From: Deltaproteobacteria bacterium
GTDB lineage: Bacteria; Myxococcota_A; Polyangia; Haliangiales; Haliangiaceae
NCBI GenBank assembly: GCA_025353585.1
Contig: JANXOM010000103.1
Location: forward strand, 1 to 37,214
DNA: 37,214 nucleotides
Direction: 5' to 3'
Notes under the pieces: generated by a model
What the model was told of the DNA's origin: nothing
What the model saw: only the letters and a program-made list of their open reading frames with translations
The model's database searches: none
In this document: positions 16,240 through 22,583 of the stretch, in pieces
Position numbering within the stretch: the stretch's first letter is position 1
How the letters are laid out: every line of letters starts with the position of its first letter
Made by a program: the position numbers and the translations under genes

Positions 16240-17415
16240 CTAGCGCATGTGATACGTGAGCGTCAGCGGCTCGCCGCGGCGCGTGCCGGTGAGGACGATC
16301 GTCTGGCCACGCGTGGCCTTCGTGAGCGCGGCGTACGCGGCGAGCGCATCGTCCGGCGTGGCGAGCGTCCGCCCGTCGGCCGCCTCCAGCGTATCGCCGT
16401 TCTGCATCCCGAGGCGCTGGTAGATCGACCCCTCGTGAATGGCGTAGAGCTTGAATCCGGCTGGCTTGCCATCGCGCACGGCGGGGACGATGCGCACGCC
16501 GTGCGTCATGACGGTGGTCCCGAGAAGATCGACCAGATCGCGGCGCACGTCGAACGTGGTCGGGCCGGTCGCGTGGATCCCGGCGTCGAGACGTGCGGCG
16601 GTCCTCTGCGAGACCTCGTCCGCGCCGGCGTCGGGCTCCGGGACGGGCGTGGGCGTGGGCGTGGGCGTGGGCGTCGCGGCGGTGTCCAGCGGCGCGGGCG
16701 GCGGCTCGGTGGCGCCGCCGCAGACGCGCCCGAGGCGCTTCGGATCGCCGAGCGGGCCCTCGATGCGGATGTCGTAGCGACCGTCGGTGTCGAGCGGCGC
16801 GCCGGTGAGCGAGAGGAGCGCGTACGTCTTCGGGTCGCGGACGCGCAGCGCCTCGCTTGGCTTGAAGCGAACGCAGATATCGAGCTGGCTCTTGTTGAGC
16901 GCCGCCGCCAACGTCACGCCGCCTGACACGAGGAGCTCGACGTCCGGCGATGTCCACTCGAAGCTCGCGAGGTCGGCGCGGCCACGAGCGACCGTGACCT
17001 TGGCCGCGAAGTGGTCGATGGTGAGGTGCCCGAACGCGAGGCCATCGGGGGCGAACATCGCGCGGCCTCGGCTCTGGCTGATGTGGAGGTTCGCCCTGTC
17101 GTCGCCGAGGACGCAGCCGGCCGGGCAGCCGAGGCTGATCGCGCCCTCCGCCGTCCGGAGGTCCGTGCCCGTGACGTGAACGTCGAGCGCGATCTGGCCG
17201 CGGCCGCTCGTCGGCAGCCCCAGCGGCTGTCCGAGCGCCGGACTCTCCAGCGCGACGAGCGTGTTCGGGATCGTGTAACGCGTGCCGCTCGCGTCCGTCG
17301 CCACGCCGAGCGCGACCGACGCGACCGCCCCGACCGGCGGCGCCGTCATCGGCTCGCTGGCGCTCGACCCGCACGCCGCAACACCGAGCATCACTCCGAC
17401 TGACAACCTGTTCAT
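16240..17415 (-). CDS. GspN-GspC chimeric lipoprotein
   Basis: A 391-aa lipoprotein joining parts of two type II secretion proteins. The signal peptide has lipobox GVAAC, which supports ATG 17415 over an upstream start at 17442. Residues about 35-225 match the GspN style by eye: a CPAGCVLGD cysteine pair, HISQSRGRAMFAPDG, FEWTSPDVELLVSGG, and a LDICVRFKPSEALRVRDPK segment before YDIRIEGPLGDPKRLG. A Pro/Thr linker encoded by a hexamer repeat follows. Residues about 270-391 resemble the C-terminal PDZ of GspC: VRIVPAVRDGKPAGFKLYAI, then LGMQNGDTLEAADGRTL and a final strand of the type LTLTYHM. In secretion systems GspC links inner-membrane parts to the secretin. No other gsp gene is nearby, so this is an orphan; its role is unknown. 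Confidence 0.72.
   Translation of the reverse strand: MNRLSVGVMLGVAACGSSASEPMTAPPVGAVASVALGVATDASGTRYTIPNTLVALESPALGQPLGLPTSGRGQIALDVHVTGTDLRTAEGAISLGCPAGCVLGDDRANLHISQSRGRAMFAPDGLAFGHLTIDHFAAKVTVARGRADLASFEWTSPDVELLVSGGVTLAAALNKSQLDICVRFKPSEALRVRDPKTYALLSLTGAPLDTDGRYDIRIEGPLGDPKRLGRVCGGATEPPPAPLDTAATPTPTPTPTPVPEPDAGADEVSQRTAARLDAGIHATGPTTFDVRRDLVDLLGTTVMTHGVRIVPAVRDGKPAGFKLYAIHEGSIYQRLGMQNGDTLEAADGRTLATPDDALAAYAALTKATRGQTIVLTGTRRGEPLTLTYHMR
16645..16674. repeat. Five tandem GGGCGT hexamers
   Basis: GGGCGT is repeated five times in tandem. On the minus strand it encodes the (Thr-Pro)n linker of the GspN-GspC chimera. Slippage by whole units stays in frame and would only alter linker length. 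Confidence 0.85.
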
Positions 17416-17436
17416 CGGCCAATGAACGCACATCAC

Positions 17437-17476
17437 TAACAATGGGGCCAGGCCCCTAACAATGGGGCCAGGCCCC
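17437..17476. repeat. Tandem REP-like palindrome
   Basis: A 20-bp unit, TAACAATGGGGCCAGGCCCC, occurs twice in perfect tandem (17437-17456 and 17457-17476). Each copy contains GGGGCC-A-GGCCCC, a 6-bp GC palindrome around one base. It sits between the Dcp-like gene stop (17503) and the GspN-GspC start (17415), both on the minus strand, so it may act as a terminator or as a REP-type dispersed element. Confidence 0.85.
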
Positions 17477-17502
17477 TGTCAGGCCGGATACCGGACGCCA
17501 GG

Positions 17503-19539
17503 TCAGGCGACGGGGAAGCCGCGGTCGCGCATGAGGGCGTTGGTGTCGACGTCGCGGCCGCGGAAGGCGCGGAAGGCGGCCTCGGGCGAGACGGAGTTGC
17601 CGACGGCCATGATCGCGGTGTGCAGCCGCTCGGCCGTCGCGCGGTCGTAGAACGTGCCCGTCTCGGCGAACGCCTCGGCGGCGTCGGCGGTGAGCGTGTC
17701 GGCCCAGATGTAGCTGTAGTAACCGGCGGAGTAGCCGTCGCCCGAGAAGATGTGGGCGAACTGCGTCGGCCGGTGGCGCATCACGATCTCCGGCGGGCAG
17801 GCGAGCTCGCGCATCGTGGCCGCCTCGAACGCCAGCGGATCGATCGCGCCGGCCTCGGCCGCCGGCACCACGTGGATGGCGAGGTCGTAGATCGCCGCCG
17901 ACAGGTACTCCACCGTCTTGAAGCCCGAGCCGTAGTGCTTCGCCGTCTCGATCTTCGCCAGGAGCGCCGGCGGGATCGCCGCGCCCGTCTGGTAGTGCAC
18001 CGCGTAGCGCTCGAGGATCTCCGGCGTCGCCAGCCAGTGCTCGTGCAGCTGGCTCGGGAACTCCACGAAGTCGCGCTTGACGTTCGTCCCCGCGAGCGTC
18101 GCGTACGCCACGCGCGACACGAGGCCGTGCAGCGCGTGGCCGAACTCGTGGAACATCGTGACCGCGTCGTCCCACGAGATCAGGACGGGCTCGCCGGGCG
18201 CGCCCTTCACGAAGTTCGCGTTATTCGAGACGATCGGCGCGATCGCGGTTCCGCCCGGCCAGCTCTCCTGCGTGCGGTACTCGCTCATCCACGCGCCCGA
18301 TTGCTTGCCGTCGCGCGCGTAGGGATCGAAGTACCAGAGCCCCGCGTGGGCGCCGCCGCGGCCGACCGCGTAGACCGTGACGTCGGGGTGGACCACCGGC
18401 ACGTCCGTGACGCGCGTGAACGCGAGCCCGTAGAGCTGGTCCGCCATCCAGAACATCGCCTCGCGCAGCTTGTCGAGCTGCAGGTACGGCTTGACCTCGT
18501 CCTGGTCGAGGTCGTAGCGCGCCTTGCGCACCTTCTCGGCGTAGAAGCGGTAGTCCCACGGCGCGATCGGCGCGGGCGCGAGCGCCTGCATCGCGGCGAC
18601 CTCCTCGCGGACGCGCGCGGACGCGGCCGTCCAGACCTTGCGCATGAGCGCCATGGCCGCGTCCGGCGTGCGGGCCATGTTGTCGTCGAGGATCCAGTGC
18701 GCGTGGCTCGCGAACCCGAGGAGCTCGGCGCGCTCGGCGCGGAGCGCGAGGATCTCGGTGATGACGGGGCGGTTGTCCTGCGCGCCCGCGTGCTCGCCGC
18801 GCGTGGTGAACATGCGCCACGCCGCCTCGCGCACGCCTCGCGTCGCGGCGAGCGTGAGCAGCGGCTCCATCACGGAGCGCGTGTTCGCGAAGCGCCACGC
18901 CGGCGCGGGCAGGCTCTTCGCGGCGGCATCGGCGGCGGCGGCGTCGCGCAGGCTCGCCGGGATGCCCGCGAGCTCGGCCTCGGCGTGGAGCACGAGCGCC
19001 TGGCTCTCCTCGTCGGCGAGGATGTTCTGCGAGAACTGCGTGTAGAGCGTGGCGAGGCGGGCGTTGATCGCCGTCATCCGCGTCTTGGCCGCCGCGCCGA
19101 GGGCCGCGCCGCGCCGTGCGAAGCCCGTGTAGACCGTCTCGATCAGCCGGCGCTCCGCCGGGGCGAGGCCCGCGCGGACCTCGTGCACGGCCGCGATGCG
19201 CGCGAACAGCGCCTCGTTCTGCGTGATCTCGTCGCCGAACGCGGAGAGGACGGGCGCCATCTCGGCCTCGAGCGCCTGCATCGCCTTGTCGTTCATCGTC
19301 GACGTGTAGACGCCGAACAGCGCCGCCGCGCGGCCGAACGGGCGCCCGCACACCTCGAGGGCGAGGATCGTGTTGACGAAGCTCGCCGGGTCGGTGTTCG
19401 CCGTGATCGCGGCGAGGTCGGCGCGGTAGCCGTCCATGCCAGTGCGGAGCGCGGCGCCGAGCTCGCCGGGCTGGATCTGATCGAAGCGAGGGAACCCGCC
19501 GTGCGGGCCGGTCCAGGGAGCGAGGGCAGCGTTCGTCAC
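17503..19539 (-). CDS. dcp: M3 zinc peptidase, Dcp-type peptidyl-dipeptidase
   Basis: A 678-aa enzyme of the M3 thimet-oligopeptidase family. The zinc site HEFGH is near residue 465 in MFHEFGHALHGLVSR, and the third ligand lies in RDFVEFPSQLHEHW. The end region FAHIFSGDGYSAGYYSYIWA is typical of peptidyl-dipeptidase Dcp, and the length matches that family. Dcp removes C-terminal dipeptides from peptides. No signal peptide is visible, so it is probably cytoplasmic and recycles peptides. Start is GTG 19539. It follows the secreted hypothetical gene by 20 bp, so it is probably the last gene of a three-gene operon. Oligopeptidase A is the alternative assignment within M3. Confidence 0.88.
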   Translation of the reverse strand: MTNAALAPWTGPHGGFPRFDQIQPGELGAALRTGMDGYRADLAAITANTDPASFVNTILALEVCGRPFGRAAALFGVYTSTMNDKAMQALEAEMAPVLSAFGDEITQNEALFARIAAVHEVRAGLAPAERRLIETVYTGFARRGAALGAAAKTRMTAINARLATLYTQFSQNILADEESQALVLHAEAELAGIPASLRDAAAADAAAKSLPAPAWRFANTRSVMEPLLTLAATRGVREAAWRMFTTRGEHAGAQDNRPVITEILALRAERAELLGFASHAHWILDDNMARTPDAAMALMRKVWTAASARVREEVAAMQALAPAPIAPWDYRFYAEKVRKARYDLDQDEVKPYLQLDKLREAMFWMADQLYGLAFTRVTDVPVVHPDVTVYAVGRGGAHAGLWYFDPYARDGKQSGAWMSEYRTQESWPGGTAIAPIVSNNANFVKGAPGEPVLISWDDAVTMFHEFGHALHGLVSRVAYATLAGTNVKRDFVEFPSQLHEHWLATPEILERYAVHYQTGAAIPPALLAKIETAKHYGSGFKTVEYLSAAIYDLAIHVVPAAEAGAIDPLAFEAATMRELACPPEIVMRHRPTQFAHIFSGDGYSAGYYSYIWADTLTADAAEAFAETGTFYDRATAERLHTAIMAVGNSVSPEAAFRAFRGRDVDTNALMRDRGFPVA

Positions 19540-19559
19540 GCCGCGAGTCTAGCGCGCGT

Positions 19560-20762
19560 CTAGTGCTCCATATCCGCGAGGTGGTGACACACCTTCTCCG
19601 CGATCCCGCCGACGCGGACGCATACGAGGTCCCCCGTCACCTCGACCTGGTCGTCGGTGTAGCGCTCCGCGCCGCTGTAGGTCCCCGCCGGCCGGCCATC
19701 GGCCCACACGACGCGCCCCGGCTTCGGCTTCCACACGTGCGGGTTGCCGCCCATGCCGAGGCTCGCGCCACCGCTGGTTCGCGTCACGCCGGCGCGCGGG
19801 ACGACCAGCCGCAGGTGACCGCACGTCAGGCCGAGGTCGGCGCGGACCTCGGTCCCCGCCTCGTACACGTGGGAGTCGCGCGCCTCGCGCCAGGGCCACG
19901 GAATCGCCCGGCCGCCGACCGTCGGTAGCGGCGCCTTGGCCGCGCCCGCCGGCGCGTTCCATGCCCGGCTCGGGTCGGCGACCCCGCAGCGCGGTACGTA
20001 GGTGTCGAGGGCCCCGCTCGCGTAGTCGCCACTGTCACTGTCGCCGGTGAGCATCTCCGCCATCGTCAGCGCCTCGTCGAGCTGCCGCTCCCGATCGGTG
20101 GTGGCCGGCTTCGGCGCGGGCTTTGAATGCTTCGCGCGTTCGGCCTCGCGCGCGCGCTGCTGCTCCTCGGCGCGGGCGGCGCTCTTGCGCTGCTGCGCCG
20201 CGTGCCACGCCGTGCGCGTCTGCGGCTCCGGGTCGCACACGAGCTCCTCCCCCGCTGGCGCCGGCAGCGCGCGCGGCTTGCCGCCGGCCGGCGTCCCGTA
20301 GGCGAGCTGGCTCGCGATGGGCGCCACGTCGGTGGCGGCGAACATCTCGTCGCGCCAGGCGAGCGGGGCGCGGACGACGGGCGCGCCCACGTCGATCTGC
20401 ACGGCCGTGCCGTCGGGGTAGACCTTGCCGACCGCGCCGCTGGTCCGCGGGATCAGCACCGCGCGCGCCGCGAAGACGGTCAGCTTGTACGGGGTCTGGC
20501 GACTGTCGACGCAGTCCTCGACCCGCACCGTCTCGATCTCCACCGTGTCGCCGTGGTCGGCGACGACGCGCAGGGCGACCGGATCGTTCCTGGAGAGCGC
20601 ATCGCCCGCGTGCGTCTGGGCCGCGGCCGCCGACGAGTAGAGCGCCTGGCCGCCGCCGACGAGGACGTCGCCGCGGATTTTCTCGCTGGCGAGCGGGTCG
20701 GCGAGCGCGGCGGCCGGGGGACCCGCGAGGAGCAACACCACCACCGCCAGGCGCTTTCGCAT
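19560..20762 (-). CDS. Secreted hypothetical protein
   Basis: A 400-aa protein I do not recognise. It starts with a clear signal peptide (MRKRLAVVVLLLAGPPAAALA), probably cut after ALA by signal peptidase I. The mature part is rich in beta-like segments. A charged, Ala/Arg/Glu-rich helical stretch (about 195-230) divides it in two. Cysteines are sparse but recur in short contexts (EDCVDS, LVCDPEP, PRCGVADP, GLTCGHL, LVCVRVGG, KVCHHL), which suggests disulfides in the periplasm or outside the cell. It lies 18 bp after the 281-aa hypothetical gene and 20 bp before the Dcp-like peptidase, so the three are probably co-transcribed. Confidence 0.7.
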   Translation of the reverse strand: MRKRLAVVVLLLAGPPAAALADPLASEKIRGDVLVGGGQALYSSAAAAQTHAGDALSRNDPVALRVVADHGDTVEIETVRVEDCVDSRQTPYKLTVFAARAVLIPRTSGAVGKVYPDGTAVQIDVGAPVVRAPLAWRDEMFAATDVAPIASQLAYGTPAGGKPRALPAPAGEELVCDPEPQTRTAWHAAQQRKSAARAEEQQRAREAERAKHSKPAPKPATTDRERQLDEALTMAEMLTGDSDSGDYASGALDTYVPRCGVADPSRAWNAPAGAAKAPLPTVGGRAIPWPWREARDSHVYEAGTEVRADLGLTCGHLRLVVPRAGVTRTSGGASLGMGGNPHVWKPKPGRVVWADGRPAGTYSGAERYTDDQVEVTGDLVCVRVGGIAEKVCHHLADMEH

Positions 20763-20781
20763 GGCGCGGAATGTACGCCGA

Positions 20782-21627
20782 TCAGCCGTCGATCAGGATC
20801 GGCATGTCGAGCCGCGCCGCCAGCGCGAGCGTGCGCAGGAAGCTCGCGAGCTGCTCCACGTCCGGGTCGTCGTGCTCGGGAATGAACGCCGACGCGAGCG
20901 CGCGCGTCCGGCCGTCGCCCTCCTTCAGATCGTGCAGCGAGATGTCGTGCGGGATGACGCCGAGGAACAGCGCGAGCATCAGCGAGTGCGTCGGCGCGAG
21001 GTGCCCCACCATGAACATCATCTGGAACAGCTGGTCGCTGGACACATCGATCACACCGCTCCGCCCTTCGGCGGCACTGCCGGCGCGGGACAGGCCCGCA
21101 CCGTCGAGATTGCCGTCGTCGCCCTGCCACCGGATGCCGAACGCCACCCGGCTCTCGAAGTAGGTCTCCCCCGCGGCCCGCAGCTTGGCCGCCGGCTCGC
21201 CGTCCCAGCCGAACTCGCCGAGGCCGCGGACCATCAACGCTCCGGCCGTGCAGCCGAGCCGCTCCGGGAGCCGGCCCATCAGCCAGACCTCCATCGCCTC
21301 GCTGATCGGGTACCGGATCCGCCGGTGGCACAAGAACTCCGTCTGGAACCCGGCTGGGCACGCGGCGCAGAGGGGGGCCACCTCGTCGAGCGGGGCCGCC
21401 TCGGCGAGCATGTCCGCGAGGGTCACGCCGCGCGCCGAGTCGCCCTCGGGCTTGCGCGTCGTCAGCTGGACCTCGATGTCCTCGGGGGGCCGGGTCTCGC
21501 CCTCGGCGCGCATGTGGGCCAGCGCGGAGCGGGCGATCAGCCGGGTCCGGTGCAGGTTGACCAGGTGCTCCACGCCGAGGCGCTTCTTGGGCTCGCAGGC
21601 AACGCCCAGGACGAAATCGATTGCCAT
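20782..21627 (-). CDS. Conserved-looking hypothetical protein, Cys cluster
   Basis: A 281-aa soluble protein, not recognised. It has no signal peptide or membrane segment. A cluster CAACPAGFQTEFLCHRR, plus an earlier cysteine in VACEPKKRLG, could bind zinc or form a redox site. The composition is well balanced and includes the segments RIRYPISEAMEVWLMGRLPE and MVGHLAPTHSLMLALFLGV, so it is surely a real protein. It is first in a minus-strand set with the secreted hypothetical and the Dcp-like peptidase. Start is ATG 21627, and it is divergent from the tRNA gene with 76 bp between. Confidence 0.72.
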   Translation of the reverse strand: MAIDFVLGVACEPKKRLGVEHLVNLHRTRLIARSALAHMRAEGETRPPEDIEVQLTTRKPEGDSARGVTLADMLAEAAPLDEVAPLCAACPAGFQTEFLCHRRIRYPISEAMEVWLMGRLPERLGCTAGALMVRGLGEFGWDGEPAAKLRAAGETYFESRVAFGIRWQGDDGNLDGAGLSRAGSAAEGRSGVIDVSSDQLFQMMFMVGHLAPTHSLMLALFLGVIPHDISLHDLKEGDGRTRALASAFIPEHDDPDVEQLASFLRTLALAARLDMPILIDG

Positions 21628-21664
21628 CGCGCGCAGACCCTAGCAAAGGGGGCTGACGCGCCGC

Positions 21665-21693
21665 TTGTATCGGTCAGCGAGAGTCGGTACACA
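21665..21693 (+). promoter_or_regulatory. Candidate promoter of tRNA-Arg
   Basis: TTGTAT (21665-21670) and TACACA (21688-21693) are separated by 17 bp, a sigma-70-like arrangement. The expected start point lies a few bases before the tRNA 5' end at 21704. The hexamers are not perfect, so this rests on spacing and position. Confidence 0.45.
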
Positions 21694-21703
21694 CAAGGCG
21701 CAC

Positions 21704-21780
21704 GCACCCGTAGCTCAGCTGGATAGAGCGTTGGCCTCCGAAGCCAAAGGTCACAGGTTCGAATCTTGTCGGGTGCACCA
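21704..21780 (+). tRNA. tRNA-Arg (anticodon CCG)
   Basis: A 77-nt cloverleaf can be drawn by hand. The acceptor GCACCCG pairs with CGGGTGC. The D arm contains AGCTCAGCTGGATAGAG. The anticodon stem is TTGGC/GCCAA with loop CTCCGAA, giving anticodon CCG for arginine CGG codons. The T arm contains GGTTCGAAT. The 3' CCA is encoded (21778-21780). Only 20 bp separate it from the MshEN gene and no terminator-like hairpin lies between. I saw no copy of its 3' end elsewhere in the window that would suggest an attachment site. Confidence 0.97.
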
Positions 21781-21800
21781 GCGACGTCGACCCAAACTTC

Positions 21801-22472
21801 GTGCCGAAAACCCTCGCAGAGATCGCGATCGAAGCCGGCCTCGTCACCAAGGCGCAGGCGTCGAAGGCCGGGCGGATGGCCGACGAGCGCAAGCTCCCGC
21901 TGGTCGTCGTCCTCGTCCGTGACCTCGGGGTCGACGAGGTCGCCCTCGTCGGTGCGCTGCGCAAGCAGACGCGCGTCCCGCTCCTCGATCCCGCCGATAT
22001 CCAGGTGGATCCCGAGGCCCTGCGCGTCCTCGCGCGCGACGTCTGCGCTCGCCGCCGCGTCCTGCCGCTCGCCCTCTCCCACGACGGGGCCAGCCGCGTC
22101 CTGCGCCTCGCCATGGCAGACCCCACGGACACCGCCGCCGTCGCCGAGATCGAGAACCTGACCCACTGCGAGATCGAGATCGCCGTCCTGCCGCTGTCCG
22201 CGATCGACGAGCTCCTCGACAAGAAGTACCGGCAGATCAGCACCGCCGTCGTTCACCGCGGGACGATGTTCGTGACCGGCAAGGCGAAGGTCATCCCGCT
22301 CTCCGCCGACGGCGACGAGATCTCCGTCACGGCCCAGATCCCGATCAGCGCCCTCCGGCCGCCCGACGACCGGGAGACGGAGCTGAAGCTGACCGCGCTC
22401 GTGAACGTCCTCGTCGCCAAGGGCGTCTTGACCGAAGCCGAGCTGGTCGAAGCGCTCCGCAAGCTCAAGTGA
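21801..22472 (+). CDS. Stand-alone MshEN-domain protein
   Basis: A 223-aa soluble protein whose first ~140 residues resemble the MshEN (GspE N-terminal) domain: [21 protein letters not shown], then [19 protein letters not shown] and [13 protein letters not shown]. MshEN domains of some type II secretion and pilus ATPases bind c-di-GMP. No ATPase domain is attached here. The C-terminal tail ([21 protein letters not shown]) repeats the helical start of such a domain, so a partial second copy may be present. Start is GTG 21801, 20 bp after tRNA-Arg, with no clear ribosome-binding site. It is followed after 111 bp by the zinc-ribbon kinase gene. It probably acts as a c-di-GMP-responsive adaptor. 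Confidence 0.78.
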   Translation: MPKTLAEIAIEAGLVTKAQASKAGRMADERKLPLVVVLVRDLGVDEVALVGALRKQTRVPLLDPADIQVDPEALRVLARDVCARRRVLPLALSHDGASRVLRLAMADPTDTAAVAEIENLTHCEIEIAVLPLSAIDELLDKKYRQISTAVVHRGTMFVTGKAKVIPLSADGDEISVTAQIPISALRPPDDRETELKLTALVNVLVAKGVLTEAELVEALRKLK

Positions 22473-22493
22473 GGAGCTGTTGATCGCGATCTT

Positions 22494-22512
22494 GTCGGCG
22501 TTCCGCGCCGAC
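22494..22512 (+). terminator. Hairpin after the MshEN gene
   Basis: GTCGGCG and CGCCGAC form a perfect 7-bp stem around the loop TTCCG, 21 bp past the MshEN stop codon. No T-run follows. It may end transcription from the tRNA/MshEN unit ahead of the kinase gene. Confidence 0.35.
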
Positions 22513-22583
22513 GAGATTCACCGCACGCCGCGCGGGTCCGCTGGACAAGTTATCCCCGCAGTCATGCAGCGTTAAGCCGCCAA

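Noticed and set aside
21704..21780. tRNA as an integration site
   Set aside because: No integrase gene and no second copy of the tRNA 3' end were seen, and the downstream genes look native in composition.
22543..22561. A DnaA-box-like TTATCCCC near the kinase gene
   Set aside because: It differs from the DnaA-box consensus, is single, and no origin-associated gene or AT-rich region is present.
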